Shown: positions 17,456 to 26,417, counted from the stretch's first letter. The stretch: DNA of 64,000 bases from Streptomyces himalayensis subsp. himalayensis (GCF_013778455.1 NZ_JACEHE010000014.1:186001-250000); one strand, 5' to 3'. Notes: a model not told the origin generated them from the sequence alone. Numbers and translations: made by a program.

Positions 17456-18202
17456 ATGACTCGGAACGTGGTGATCAGTGGTGGCGGTACGGGCATCGGT
17501 CTCGCGGCGGCCTTCGCCTTCGCGGCGGACGGGGACCAGGTGCTGCTGCTCGGGCGCCGCGCCGAGGTGCTGGAGAAGGCCGGGGTGCCGGGCGCGCTGA
17601 CGTATGCCGCGGACCTCTCCGATGTCGAAGAGGTACGCGGGGTCGCGGAGTTCGTGGCGGCCGAGCTCGGCACCGTGGACGTGCTGATCCACAGCGCGGG
17701 CGGCAGCGGCCTGCTCGAGCCGGGGCCCGGGCCGGGGGCCGACGACCCGCTGGCCGCCGTCGCCCACGCCTGGAACGTCGCCTTCCGGCTCAACACGCTC
17801 ACCGCCGCCCTGCTCACCGAGGCCCTGGGCGACCGGCTCGCCTCACCCGGCGGCCGGGTGTTGTTCCTCAGCTCCATCGCCGCCTACCGCGGCTCTGGCT
17901 CCGGCGCCTATGCGGCATCCAAGGCCGCCCTCCACCCGTACGCCTTCGACCTCGCCCGCAGGCTCGGGCCGCGGGGCATCACGGTCAACGTCGTCGCCCC
18001 CGGCTATATCGAGGACACCGACTTCTTCGGGGAGCACATGACCGAGGAGCGGCGGCAGCAGCTGATCGCCGAGACCTCCACGGGGCGGGCCGGCACGCCG
18101 GGGGATGTCGCCGCCACGCTTCACTGGCTGGCCTCGCTTTCGGCCAGCCACATCACGGCGCAGGTTGTGCAGGTCAATGGGGGTGCGGAACGGGGGCATT
18201 GA
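17456..18202 (+). CDS. Short-chain dehydrogenase/reductase
   Basis: A 248-aa classical SDR. It has the cofactor-binding glycine motif GGGTGIGLAAAF near the N-terminus, an NAG-type segment in the form HSAGGSG, catalytic Ser in VLFLSSIAAYRGS and the YxxxK pair in YAASKAAL. The PGYIEDTDFF segment follows as in FabG-like enzymes, and a final VVQVNGGAERGH replaces the usual VDGG. It should reduce or oxidise a small carbonyl/alcohol with NAD(P)(H); the substrate is unknown. The start is ATG 17456, about 100 bases after the antiporter. It converges with the mechanosensitive channel gene, only 23 bases away. Confidence 0.9.
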   Translation: MTRNVVISGGGTGIGLAAAFAFAADGDQVLLLGRRAEVLEKAGVPGALTYAADLSDVEEVRGVAEFVAAELGTVDVLIHSAGGSGLLEPGPGPGADDPLAAVAHAWNVAFRLNTLTAALLTEALGDRLASPGGRVLFLSSIAAYRGSGSGAYAASKAALHPYAFDLARRLGPRGITVNVVAPGYIEDTDFFGEHMTEERRQQLIAETSTGRAGTPGDVAATLHWLASLSASHITAQVVQVNGGAERGH

Positions 18203-18225
18203 CGGGCCCACACCGCGACGAGCAC

Positions 18226-19332
18226 TTACCCCCGCCCCTTCCTCGGCGCCACCCCATCCATGGACGACCCCGGCGTACGGACCTGATGCGGGATCGTCGG
18301 TGGTAGCGAAGCCTGTGCGGTGGTGATGCGCGGTAGTGCGTACGGGTGTTCCTCCGTCAGCCACTGGATCAGGCGCTCGCGCACGGTGACCCGTACCGTC
18401 CAGATGTCGTCCGGGTCCTTGGCCGTGACCAGAGCCCGTACCTCCATGGTGGTGGGTGTGGTGTCCGTCACGTCCAGTCCCCAGGCGCGGCCGTCCCAAG
18501 CGGGACAGTCGCGCACGATGTCCGCGAGCTTCTCGCGCATCTCGGGCACCGGAGCACGGTGGTCGAGGTGGAAGAAGACCGTGCCGGTCATCTGGGCGCC
18601 GCCGCGCGACCAGTTCTCGAACGGCTTGCTGGTGAAGTACGACACCGGCATCGTGATCCGCCGCTCGTCCCAGGTCCGTACGGTCAGGAATGTCAGCGTG
18701 ATCTCGTCGACCGTGCCCCACTCGCCGTCCACGACGACCGTGTCGCCGAGCCGCACCATGTCGCCGAACGCGATCTGCAGCCCCGCGAAGAGATTGCCCA
18801 GCGTCGACTGCGCGGCGATACCGGCGACGATGCCGAGGATGCCCGCCGAGGCGAGCAGCGAGGCACCAGCCGTCCGCATCGCCGGGAACGTCAGCAGCAT
18901 CGAGGCGGCCGCCACCACACCGACGATGGCGGAGACCACCCTCTGGATCAGTGTCACCTGCGTACGCACCCTGCGGACCCGGGCGGGGTCCCGGCGCGCC
19001 GCGGCGTAACGGGCGTACGAGGACTCGACCACCGCCGCCGCGATACGGATCACCAGCCAGGCGGTGGAGCCGATGAGGACCAGGGTCAGGACACGGCCGA
19101 TCGCCGCCGCGTGGTTCTCGGCGACCCTCGCCTGCGCGTACGACCCCCGGAACAGCGCCGTGCAGAGCACGACCTGCAACGGAAGGCGGCAGCGGCGCAG
19201 CAGTCCCCACAGCGGTGTCTCGCTGTGCCGGGCGTCGGCCCGGCGCAACAGCCGGTCCACCGCCCAGCCGACGAGCAGCGTGAGCACGACCGAGCCACCG
19301 ACGACGATCAGCGGACGCAGTACGTTCTCCAT
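18226..19332 (-). CDS. Small-conductance mechanosensitive channel (MscS family)
   Basis: A 368-aa MscS-like channel for relief of osmotic downshock. It has an N-terminal helix (VLRPLIVVGGSVVLTLLVGWAV), two further helices before the pore region, the pore-lining helix with small-residue packing (AGASLLASAGILGIVAGIAAQSTLGNLFAGLQIA), and the beta domain signature DMVRLGDTVVVDGEWGTVDEITLTFLTV. ATG 19332 was chosen as the start; the frame is open to 19407 but that extension runs into the divergent gene's promoter. The first ATG of the divergent DLH-like gene is 55 bases away, so the two share one promoter region. Confidence 0.9.
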   Translation of the reverse strand: MENVLRPLIVVGGSVVLTLLVGWAVDRLLRRADARHSETPLWGLLRRCRLPLQVVLCTALFRGSYAQARVAENHAAAIGRVLTLVLIGSTAWLVIRIAAAVVESSYARYAAARRDPARVRRVRTQVTLIQRVVSAIVGVVAAASMLLTFPAMRTAGASLLASAGILGIVAGIAAQSTLGNLFAGLQIAFGDMVRLGDTVVVDGEWGTVDEITLTFLTVRTWDERRITMPVSYFTSKPFENWSRGGAQMTGTVFFHLDHRAPVPEMREKLADIVRDCPAWDGRAWGLDVTDTTPTTMEVRALVTAKDPDDIWTVRVTVRERLIQWLTEEHPYALPRITTAQASLPPTIPHQVRTPGSSMDGVAPRKGRG

Positions 19333-19396
19333 GCCTACGACCGTAACCAGTCCCGGCGACCCTGAACATGCCGCCTTGACTGGCACCATGGGCCCC

Positions 19397-19966
19397 ATGA
19401 ACATCATGCTGTTTCACTCGGCGTACGGGCTCCGGCCCGCGGTGCGCGCGGCGGCCGACCGTTTGCGCGAAGCCGGGCACGAGGTGTGGACCCCCGATCT
19501 CTTCGAGGGCCGCGTCTTCGACACCGTCGAGGACGGCAGGGACTTCAAGGACGAGATCGGCAAGGACGAGCTGCTCAGGCGCGCCGTGCTGGCCGCCGCC
19601 CCCTACTCGGAGCGGGGCCTGGTGTACGCGGGCTTCTCGTTCGGAGCCGCGCTCGCCCAGACGCTGGCGCTCGGCGACGAGAAGGCGCGTGGGCTGCTGC
19701 TTCTGCACGGCACGTCGGACATCGCCGCGAACGCGTCCGTGGACGAGCTGCCCGTCCAGCTGCATATCGCGGAGCCCGACCCCTTCGAGCCCGACGACTG
19801 GCTGAGCGCCTGGTATCTGCAGATGCGCAAGGCCGGCGCGGACGTCGAGATCTACCGGTACGCCGGGGCCGGGCACATCTACACCGACCCCGGCCTGCCG
19901 GATTACGACGCAGAGGCCGCGGAGGCGACGTGGCGGACGGCGCTGGGGTTCCTGGACAGCTTGTAG
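19397..19966 (+). CDS. Dienelactone hydrolase-family protein
   Basis: A 189-aa alpha/beta-hydrolase of the DLH family: MLFHSAYGLRPAVRAAADRL at the start, the nucleophile-elbow region YAGFSFGAALAQTLAL, an Asp/Glu segment HIAEPDPFEPDDW, and the C-terminal His in YAGAGHIYTDPGLPDY. The elbow reads G-F-S-F-G, so a Ser nucleophile is kept where classical DLH has Cys. The substrate is unknown. ATG 19397 is preferred; ATG 19388 is in frame three codons upstream. No clear Shine-Dalgarno is visible, and a TTGACT hexamer lies about 20 bases upstream, so a very short leader is possible. Confidence 0.82.
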   Translation: MNIMLFHSAYGLRPAVRAAADRLREAGHEVWTPDLFEGRVFDTVEDGRDFKDEIGKDELLRRAVLAAAPYSERGLVYAGFSFGAALAQTLALGDEKARGLLLLHGTSDIAANASVDELPVQLHIAEPDPFEPDDWLSAWYLQMRKAGADVEIYRYAGAGHIYTDPGLPDYDAEAAEATWRTALGFLDSL

Positions 19967-20020
19967 CCGGCCCTGGGTCATACCAGGTTCGGCGCCGCCC
20001 GCCTCTGCGTCACGTGTGCG

Positions 20021-21016
20021 TCAGCCCGCCGCGCGGTACGCCGCCCAGCTGTCCTGCATCCTCTGCACCTGGCCCGCGGTGAACTGGTACATGCAGGCGT
20101 CGTAGGTGTAATCCATGAAGTTGTGGATCGGGTCGACGCCCGTCTGCCTGGTGCAGGTGTCGCGTCCGGTCGGGCACTGGAACGCCGGGCTCGCCTCGGC
20201 GGGGGTGTCCGAGACGTAGTCGCCCTTGCCGTTACAGCCGCCCTGGAAGGTGTGGTAGAGCCCCAGCCAGTGGCCGACCTCGTGGGTGGCGGTGTCGCCC
20301 TCGTCGTAGTTGGTGGCCGAGCCGCCGGGCAGTGAGGTGTCGAGGACGACCACGCCGTCGTCGGACGGCTTCGACTTGTACGAGGACGGGAAGGTGGCCC
20401 AGCCCAGCAGATCGTCGCCCAGGTTCGCCGTGTAGAAGTTGAGCGCGTTGGCGCCGCCCTGGTGGAGCGTGGACTTCATCGCCGACTCGGCGGTGGAGCC
20501 GGGCGTGATGCCGTTGTACCAGGCGGCGTTGTCGGTGTAGTCGGTGCCTGCCAGCGTGAACTGGAAGCCCGAGTCGGTGTTTCCGGTGCCCTGTCCGCCG
20601 AACGCCGAGTTCAGCACGTTCATCTGCTGACTGATGTCGGTCGCGGTGAGCTTGCCGGTGGTGCCGTCGTGGACGACGTGGAAGTACACCGGGATCGTGG
20701 TGACCGCGGCGGCGGAGAGTCCCTTGCCCTCCGTGCGCAGCTTCTCGAGTCTCTGCTTCAGATCCGCGTCCATGGCCTTGGCCTTGGCCTCGCTGATCTC
20801 GTTGGGCTCATGGGCGTGCCCGGCTTCCGACGAGTGGGCCTTGCGGGCGGTGGCCTGGGTGTCGTCGGCGCATTCCTCGGCGGCGGTGGGCGCCTTGGTG
20901 GCGGCCGCCGTCCCCGTGGCCGTGGAGAGCGGGGCCAGGGCCAGGGTTCCGGCCATGATTGCCGTACCGATGAAGCGCCTGCGCAGACGCGGAGATATGT
21001 GGGCAAGAGCGCGCAT
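20021..21016 (-). CDS. Secreted zinc metalloprotease (M43/pappalysin-like)
   Basis: The 331-aa precursor starts with a long Sec-type signal peptide (RRRFIGTAIMAGTLALAPLS and an Ala-rich stretch to about residue 45). A propeptide-like charged region, rich in E, K and H, follows. The catalytic domain carries HEVGHWLGLYHTF, the extended HExxHxxGxxH zinc motif of metzincins, and a downstream Met in HNFMDYTYDACMYQFT (Met-turn). Paired cysteines suggest disulfides after export. The start is ATG 21016 with GAGGAG upstream. It lies downstream of phoD on the same strand but 334 bases away, so it probably has its own promoter. Confidence 0.9.
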   Translation of the reverse strand: MRALAHISPRLRRRFIGTAIMAGTLALAPLSTATGTAAATKAPTAAEECADDTQATARKAHSSEAGHAHEPNEISEAKAKAMDADLKQRLEKLRTEGKGLSAAAVTTIPVYFHVVHDGTTGKLTATDISQQMNVLNSAFGGQGTGNTDSGFQFTLAGTDYTDNAAWYNGITPGSTAESAMKSTLHQGGANALNFYTANLGDDLLGWATFPSSYKSKPSDDGVVVLDTSLPGGSATNYDEGDTATHEVGHWLGLYHTFQGGCNGKGDYVSDTPAEASPAFQCPTGRDTCTRQTGVDPIHNFMDYTYDACMYQFTAGQVQRMQDSWAAYRAAG

Positions 21017-21350
21017 GGTGACTGACTCCTCGCGGACGCGGGCGAGGAGGTCTTCCTCGCCGTCCGGGGGAGATTACGTGCCCATGCCAGGAATCACAGA
21101 GAATCGATCTGGCCCAATCGCGCGGGCCGCGAATCGCGCCTATCAGAAGAAATCCCATGGCGCATCCCGGAGTTCGAGATGCGCGCGTAACGGCCGGCGT
21201 TGCCGGGGCGGGTGGTGTGTCCGCATTCGGAACGCGGCGCGCAGCACCCGCCGTAGCGGTGTGACCTGTCCTTAACAGAGGTGACCTTGGCCGGATCTGA
21301 TCGGCCGGTACTCCGGCAGAGAGCTTCGGGCGCTGACCCGGGAGACGGAC
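21017..21350 (-). promoter_or_regulatory. Spacer with the putative promoter of the metalloprotease gene
   Basis: This 334-base spacer separates phoD (upstream, same strand) from the metalloprotease gene. No reading frame in it looks coding. On the minus strand a TAATCT hexamer at about 21075-21070 could be a -10 element for the metalloprotease. An inverted pair CCTCGC/GCGAGG at 21028-21063 lies in the leader near the GAGGAG ribosome site. No phoD terminator with a strong stem is obvious. Confidence 0.35.
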
Positions 21351-23018
21351 TCAGCGCACCGGCGCGTAGACCCGCTCGACCTTCTGAGTGCCGCTGAGGG
21401 TGCGGTACGAACGCTCCCAGGACGCCGTCGCCCTGGGGTCGGTGCGGTCGGACAGTACGTAGTAGTCCATCTGCGAGCGCTCTGCGGTGACATCGAGGAC
21501 CCCGTAGCCGTGCGAGTCCATGTCCAGCCACTTCACATGGCGGTTGGCCCCCTTGATCGCGGCCTCCGCGACCAGCGACACCGTGTTCGGGGCGACATGC
21601 AGGATGTCGTCGAGGTTGTCCGAGGTCACGGAAGTGACCACGAACTCCGTGGCCGCCGACGCCGACAGGGGATACGTCGACGCCTTCACCGGCACGTCGT
21701 TGGCCCAGGCCATGTGGATGTCGCCGGTCAGGAAGACGGTGTTCGTGATGCCGTTGTCCCGCAGGTGCGTGATGAGCTCCTTGCGGTCGTCCGTGTAGCC
21801 GTCCCACTGGTCGACGTTGATGGCCAGGCCCTCCTTGGGCAGGCCGAGCAGCTCCGCGAGCGGGCCGAGCAGATCGGCGGACAGCGACCCGAAGGCGACC
21901 GGCGAGATCATCACCGATGTGCCGACCAGCTTCCAGGCGGCGTCGGAACCGGCCAGGCCCGACTTCAGCCAGTCGAGCTGGGCGCGGCCCGTGATCGTAC
22001 GCTCGGGGTCGTCCACGTCGCCGTTGCCGACCGTCGACTGCTGGGAGCGGAACGAGCGCAGGTCCAGCAGATGCAGGTCGGCCAGCTTGCCGAAGCGCAG
22101 CCTGCGGTAGACGGTGCCCTCGGTGGACGGGCGCACCGGCATCCACTCGAAGTACGCCCGCTTGGCGGCGGCCTGCCGCTGCGCCCAGTCGCCCTCGGTG
22201 CCCGGTGTGTGGTTCTCGGCGCCGCCCGACCAGGCGTCGTTGGCGAACTCGTGGTCGTCCCAGATCGCGATGACGGGATGGGCGGCGTGCAGGGCCTGGA
22301 GATCCGGGTCGGTCTTGTAGTTGCCGTGCCGGGTGCGGTAGTCGGCGAGCGTGACGATCTCGTGCTGCGGCTCGTGCTTACGGACCCCGTACTGGGCCGC
22401 CGGATACTCGCCCGTGCCGTACTCGTAGATGTAGTCGCCGAGATGCAGCACCGCGTCCAGGTCGGTGCGGCCCGCGAGATGGCGGTACGCGGAGAACCAG
22501 CCAGCCTCCCAGTTGGAGCAGGACACCACCCCGAACCGGACGCCGGACGCGGAGGCGTCGTACGCGGGCGTGGTGCGCGTACGGCCGACGGGGGAGACGG
22601 CGTTGCCCGCGCGGAAGCGGAAGTAATAGACGCTCGCCGGGCGCAAGCTCCTTACATCGGCCTTGACCGTGTGGTCGGAGCCGGCCTTCGCGGTGGCCGT
22701 GCCCCGGCCCACCACCGTGGTGAAACCCTTGTCCTCGGCGATCTCCCAACTCACCTCGGTGTCCGGGCCCTTGCCGGACCCCGGCACGGCCTCCGCGACC
22801 GGGGTCACCCGGGTCCACAGCAGGACGCCGTCGGGCAGCGGGTCGCCGGAGGCCACCCCGTGCAGAAAGGCGGGGCCATCGGCGGCCTCGGCCGTGGTGG
22901 CGGCGGCGAGCGGGGCGAGCACGGCGGTGGCGGCCGCGGCCTTGACGACCGTACGGCGGCGCGGCGCGGCGGAGTTGGGGGAGTTGGGGGAGTTGAGGGA
23001 GCTGAGTCGTCTGGTCAC
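21351..23018 (-). CDS. phoD: PhoD-type alkaline phosphatase/phosphodiesterase (Tat-exported)
   Basis: Secreted phosphatase that releases phosphate from esters, normally under PhoP control in Streptomyces. The 555-aa precursor has a Tat signal (PRRRTVVKAAAATAVLAPLA, cleavage after about residue 45), the N-terminal Fe3+/Ca2+ PhoD domain (HGVASGDPLPDGVLLWTRVTP), and the metallophosphatase core: FGVVSCSNWEAGWFSAYRHL, LHLGDYIYEYG, IWDDHEFANDAW and LTGDIHMAWA. The start is GTG 23018. A short NSPNSPNS repeat comes from 9-base repeats. No Shine-Dalgarno is visible; a perfect palindrome abuts the start. No clear tandem GTTCACC PHO boxes were seen. Confidence 0.93.
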   Translation of the reverse strand: MTRRLSSLNSPNSPNSAAPRRRTVVKAAAATAVLAPLAAATTAEAADGPAFLHGVASGDPLPDGVLLWTRVTPVAEAVPGSGKGPDTEVSWEIAEDKGFTTVVGRGTATAKAGSDHTVKADVRSLRPASVYYFRFRAGNAVSPVGRTRTTPAYDASASGVRFGVVSCSNWEAGWFSAYRHLAGRTDLDAVLHLGDYIYEYGTGEYPAAQYGVRKHEPQHEIVTLADYRTRHGNYKTDPDLQALHAAHPVIAIWDDHEFANDAWSGGAENHTPGTEGDWAQRQAAAKRAYFEWMPVRPSTEGTVYRRLRFGKLADLHLLDLRSFRSQQSTVGNGDVDDPERTITGRAQLDWLKSGLAGSDAAWKLVGTSVMISPVAFGSLSADLLGPLAELLGLPKEGLAINVDQWDGYTDDRKELITHLRDNGITNTVFLTGDIHMAWANDVPVKASTYPLSASAATEFVVTSVTSDNLDDILHVAPNTVSLVAEAAIKGANRHVKWLDMDSHGYGVLDVTAERSQMDYYVLSDRTDPRATASWERSYRTLSGTQKVERVYAPVR

Positions 23019-23020
23019 GG

Positions 23021-23040
23021 CCGATCAGATTACTGATCGG
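23021..23040. promoter_or_regulatory. Perfect palindrome abutting the phoD start
   Basis: CCGATCAG-ATTA-CTGATCGG has 8-base arms and a 4-base spacer and ends two bases before the phoD GTG. It replaces the expected ribosome-binding site. It may be a repressor operator over the promoter of a leaderless transcript or an RNA hairpin at the start codon. Its regulator is unknown. Confidence 0.5.
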
Positions 23041-23051
23041 TATAAAGCAAG

Positions 23052-23086
23052 AGCGGGCGAACTCGAAAAGTTCGCCCGCCCTTCGG
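23052..23086 (-). terminator. Terminator after the DsbA-like gene
   Basis: GCGGGCGAACT and AGTTCGCCCGC are perfect 11-base arms around a CGAA-containing loop. On the minus strand the hairpin is followed by a T-rich stretch (CTCTTGCTTTAT). It ends the transcript of the DsbA-like gene, about 70 bases after its stop, and insulates phoD. Confidence 0.75.
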
Positions 23087-23157
23087 CGGCACGCCATCTG
23101 GTGACGCTCGCGCCGGACTTCGCTGGGCGCGCCCGTACTTGCGGGGCGCCCTCGCCG

Positions 23158-23958
23158 CTACTGCGTGACGCCCGCCGTCTTCAGCGCGGTCTCCCACTCG
23201 GCAACGGTGCTCGGGTTCTCGATCTTCTTGTCGTTGATCTTGATGGTCGGCGTCGACTCGACACCCTCGGCGTTGTCGAAGGACTCGCTCATCTTCACCG
23301 CCCAGGCGTCGTAGGTGCCCTTCTCGACGGCGTCCTGGAACTTCTTGTTGTTCTTCAGCGCGTCCACCGTGTTCGCCACCTTGATCAGGTAGCTGTCCTT
23401 GGCGAACTCGTCCGTCGACTCCGCGGGGTGGTACTTCGACGAGTAGAGCGCGGTCTTGTAGTCGATGAACGCGTCGGTGCTGACGTTCAGCGCGGCGCCG
23501 AGCGCGCTCAGCGCGTTCTTCGAGCCCTCACCGCCGAGGTTGCCGTCGAGGAAGGTGCCGATGGTGAAGGAGAGCTTGTACTCGCCGTCCTCCATGCCCT
23601 TGTTGACGGTCTCGCCGACGGTCTGCTCGAAGGAGGCGCAGGCCGGGCAGCGCGGGTCCTCGTAGAGGTGGACGGTGTTCTTGGCGGACGACTCGCCTAC
23701 GACCACGGTGGTGCCGTTCGTGCCCGAGGTGTTGGCCGGGGCGACCACCTTCGCGTCGGCGGCCTTCTCCCAGGTCGAGGGCTCGTTGGCCTGCACGATG
23801 GCAAAGCCGACGCCCCCGGCTATCGCGAGCACGCCGATGGCGGAGCAGGCGACGATGATCTGCCGCCTCACCTTCGCCTTCTTGGCCTCCCGCTCGCGCT
23901 CGGCACGCAGCCGCTCGCGGGCCGCCGTCTTCGCCGCCTGGCTGTTCCTCTTGCTCAT
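23158..23958 (-). CDS. Membrane-anchored DsbA-like thioredoxin-fold protein
   Basis: A 266-aa protein with a highly charged cytoplasmic N-terminus (about residues 1-32, K/R/E-rich), one membrane anchor (about 33-55, IIVACSAIGVLAIAGGVGFAIV) and an external DsbA-type thioredoxin domain. The redox motif is CPAC in YEDPRCPACASFEQ, and the cis-proline loop is VESTPTIKIN. It probably forms or shuffles disulfides in exported proteins. A paralogue with the same layout lies at 55244-56023, but that one has extra cysteines. The start is ATG 23958; GGAG-like bases precede it weakly. The upstream spacer carries a 15-16-base tandem repeat. Confidence 0.88.
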   Translation of the reverse strand: MSKRNSQAAKTAARERLRAEREREAKKAKVRRQIIVACSAIGVLAIAGGVGFAIVQANEPSTWEKAADAKVVAPANTSGTNGTTVVVGESSAKNTVHLYEDPRCPACASFEQTVGETVNKGMEDGEYKLSFTIGTFLDGNLGGEGSKNALSALGAALNVSTDAFIDYKTALYSSKYHPAESTDEFAKDSYLIKVANTVDALKNNKKFQDAVEKGTYDAWAVKMSESFDNAEGVESTPTIKINDKKIENPSTVAEWETALKTAGVTQ

Positions 23959-24030
23959 GGTGGTGTTTCTCCGTGTGATGACTGATGGCGTGGCTGCGTA
24001 CGTCCTGCGTACGCGGGGATTGAGGCGGCT

Positions 24031-24109
24031 GACCGCTCAGGGGCTGACCGCTCAGGGGGCCGACCGCTCAGGGGCCGACCGCTCAGGGGGCCGACCGCTC
24101 TACTCTGAC
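24031..24109. repeat. Tandem repeat, 15-16-base unit, ~4.5 copies
   Basis: Units GACCGCTCAGGGG(G)C(C/T) repeat head to tail at about 24031, 24046, 24062, 24077 and 24093 (partial). They fill the spacer between the membrane protein (stop at 24118) and the DsbA-like gene (start at 23958). On the transcribed minus strand each unit reads TGAGCGGTC. No function is evident. Confidence 0.8.
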
Positions 24110-24117
24110 CGCACTGA

Positions 24118-24804
24118 TCAGGCGAAAGCAGGCGAGCGCGGCGGTCCGCGTCGTCCCACGGAGTGCACCAGGAAGCGCGTGAGCGCTGTGCCCACCCGGT
24201 GCGCGGGCCGTGCCCTGCGGTGCCCGGGTGCCTGATGCGCCGTCACGGCGGCGACCGCGATCAGCAGCGGCCGGAACGTACACGCCGCCACGGCCCTCAG
24301 CAGCTGGGCCAGCGCCCGCTCGCCGCGCCGCAGCCACGCGGCCGCCAGCAGACCGACGCCGACATGGGCGCCGAGCAGCAGCCAGGCGGTGGCCGGGTCG
24401 GCGTGTGCCAGCAGCGCAGCGGCCCGGCCGGTGTCCCCGCCCGCCACCTGCGCCAGCGGGGAGCCCACATCGCCGCCGCCGCACAGCACGTCGAGCCCGA
24501 CCGAGCGCAGCGGGCCGGCGACCGGGCCACCCGCCCTGCCGTAGCAGACGTGCTGGCCCGCGGTGAACACCGTGTCGGCGGCCAGCTCCAGTGGGATCAG
24601 CAGCGCTGCGATCTGCCCGTACCCGCGCTCGCGGCCCGCGAGCGCGTAGGCGACGGCGAACACGACGGCGGCGATGATCGCGACGGTGGCCAGCGGCAGC
24701 GGCGTCCGGGACAGCAGGACGTGCGACGCGACGGAGAGCAACACGACGAGTGCCGTGAAGACCGTCGCGCGCAGGGTTCTGAGCGCTGTCTCGGATATGC
24801 CCAC
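24118..24804 (-). CDS. Conserved hypothetical membrane protein
   Basis: A 228-aa protein, not recognised by name. It has about five hydrophobic segments: TVFTALVVLLSVASHVLL, LATVAIIAAVVFAVAYALAG, QIAALLIPLELAADTVF, a helix in TAWLLLGAHVGVGLLAAAWL, and a helix near AVAACTFRPLLIAVAAVTA. The C-terminal tail is Arg-rich. Two cysteines (QHVCYGR, DVLCGGG) lie in a glycine-rich loop. GTG 24804 is preferred because the upstream open frame (to ATG 24927) crosses strong GC hairpins and lacks coding character. It lies between the DUF2252 gene and the DsbA-like gene, all on one strand. Confidence 0.7.
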   Translation of the reverse strand: MGISETALRTLRATVFTALVVLLSVASHVLLSRTPLPLATVAIIAAVVFAVAYALAGRERGYGQIAALLIPLELAADTVFTAGQHVCYGRAGGPVAGPLRSVGLDVLCGGGDVGSPLAQVAGGDTGRAAALLAHADPATAWLLLGAHVGVGLLAAAWLRRGERALAQLLRAVAACTFRPLLIAVAAVTAHQAPGHRRARPAHRVGTALTRFLVHSVGRRGPPRSPAFA

Positions 24805-24980
24805 GAGGATCGGTTTCTTTCGGGCCGGGGGCCCGGGGGTTGTCCCCCGGGAATTGCAGCCGGGCAGGCGGTCCGGGGGTAGCCCGGGAAATGCAGTATC
24901 GCGGAGGAGTGTGCCATGGGATCTCATAAGGGACCCCTAAAGGATCCCTGTGAGCGTCCCGGCGGCTACAGAGCCGATGC

Positions 24981-26306
24981 CTAAAGACCCGGAATCCGGC
25001 CGTTACGGAAAAGGTCGAGGAAGATCTGGTGGTCGGCACGCGCGCGTGCGCCGTAGCTGTGCGCGAACTCCACGAGCAGCTCGCCGAAGCCGTCCTCGTC
25101 GGCCGCGATCGCCGCGTCGATGGCACGCTCCGTGGAGAAGGGGACCAGGGACTCGCCGGACTGGTCGTCGGCGGCCGAGTGCATCGTGGCGGTGGCGCGG
25201 CCCAGGTCGGCGACCACGGCGGCGATCTCCTCCGGGTCGTCGATGTCGGACCAGTCCAGGTCGACGGCGTACGGCGAGACCTCGGCGACCAGCTGGCCGG
25301 CACCGTCCAGCTCCGTCCAGCCGAGCCACGGGTCGGCGTGCGCCTGCAGGGCGCGCTGCGAGATCACCGTGCGGTGGCCCTCGTGCTGGAAGTACTCGCG
25401 GATGGCCGAGTCGGTGATGTGCCGCGAGACGGCCGGGGTCTGGGCCTGCTTGATGTAGATCACGACGTCGTTCTCGAGGGCGTCGCTGTTGCCCTCCAGC
25501 AGGATGTTGTACGACGGCAGGCCCGCGGAGCCGATGCCGATGCCGCGGCGGCCGACGACGTCCTTCACGCGGTACGAGTCGGGACGGGACAGGGACGACT
25601 CCGGCAGTGTCTCCAGATAGCCGTCGAAGGCGGCCAGCACCTTGTAGCGCGTGGCCGCGTCCAGCTCCAGCGAACCGCTGCCCGGCGCGAAGCGGCGCTC
25701 GAAGTCGCGGATCTCGGTCATCGACTCGAGCAGCCCGAAGCGGGTCAGCGAGCGGGCGTCGCGCAGCGCGTCCAGGAGCGGGCCCTCGGCCGTGTCCAGC
25801 GTGAACGGCGGCACCTCGTCGCTCTTGGCGCCGGTCGCCAGGGCGCGGATGCGCTCGCGGTACGCCTCCGCGAAGACCCGCACCAGCTCGGTGATCTGCT
25901 CGTCGCTCAGCGCCTTCGCGTACCCGATCAGCGCCAGTGAGGCGGCCAGGCGCTTGAGGTCCCACGTGAACGGGCCCACATAGGCCTCGTCGAAGTCGTT
26001 GACGTTGAAGATCAGACGGCCCGTGGAGTCCATGTACGTGCCGAAGTTCTCCGCGTGCAGGTCGCCGTGGATCCACACACGCGCGGTGCGGTCGTCCAGG
26101 TACGGGCCGCCGTGCTTCTCGGACTCCAGGTCGTGGTAGAAGAGGCACGCCGTGCCCCGGTAGAAGGCGAAGGCGGAGGCCGCCATCTTCCGGAACTTCA
26201 CGCGGAACGCCGCGGGATCGGCGGCCAGCAGCTCGCCGAAGGCGGTCTCGAAGACGGCAAGGATCTCGTCGCCGCGCTGCTCGGCGCTGGGCTGCGGGAC
26301 CGACAT
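24981..26306 (-). CDS. DUF2252 family protein
   Basis: A 441-aa member of DUF2252, a family with a protein-kinase/aminoglycoside phosphotransferase-like fold and no proven substrate. The kinase-like catalytic landmarks are WIHGDLHAENFGTY (HGDxxxxN) and FNVNDFDEAYVGPFTWDLKR (DFD metal-binding). Other conserved blocks are SAFAFYRGTACLFYHD, DVVGRRGIGIGSAGLPSYN and WLGWTELDGAGQLV. The start is ATG 26306 with AGGAGGC upstream. It likely phosphorylates a small molecule or protein; no neighbour reveals which. A degenerate tandem repeat lies upstream, between it and dnaE. Confidence 0.88.
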   Translation of the reverse strand: MSVPQPSAEQRGDEILAVFETAFGELLAADPAAFRVKFRKMAASAFAFYRGTACLFYHDLESEKHGGPYLDDRTARVWIHGDLHAENFGTYMDSTGRLIFNVNDFDEAYVGPFTWDLKRLAASLALIGYAKALSDEQITELVRVFAEAYRERIRALATGAKSDEVPPFTLDTAEGPLLDALRDARSLTRFGLLESMTEIRDFERRFAPGSGSLELDAATRYKVLAAFDGYLETLPESSLSRPDSYRVKDVVGRRGIGIGSAGLPSYNILLEGNSDALENDVVIYIKQAQTPAVSRHITDSAIREYFQHEGHRTVISQRALQAHADPWLGWTELDGAGQLVAEVSPYAVDLDWSDIDDPEEIAAVVADLGRATATMHSAADDQSGESLVPFSTERAIDAAIAADEDGFGELLVEFAHSYGARARADHQIFLDLFRNGRIPGL

Positions 26307-26417
26307 CGCTGGGTGCCTCCTGGTACGGCTGGTGTGCGTGGTGTCTGGGACGGCGTTCCGTCCACTTCCAACGGACGACAGTACGCGTCAGTGCCCGCCC
26401 TGTGGTCACTGCTGCGG

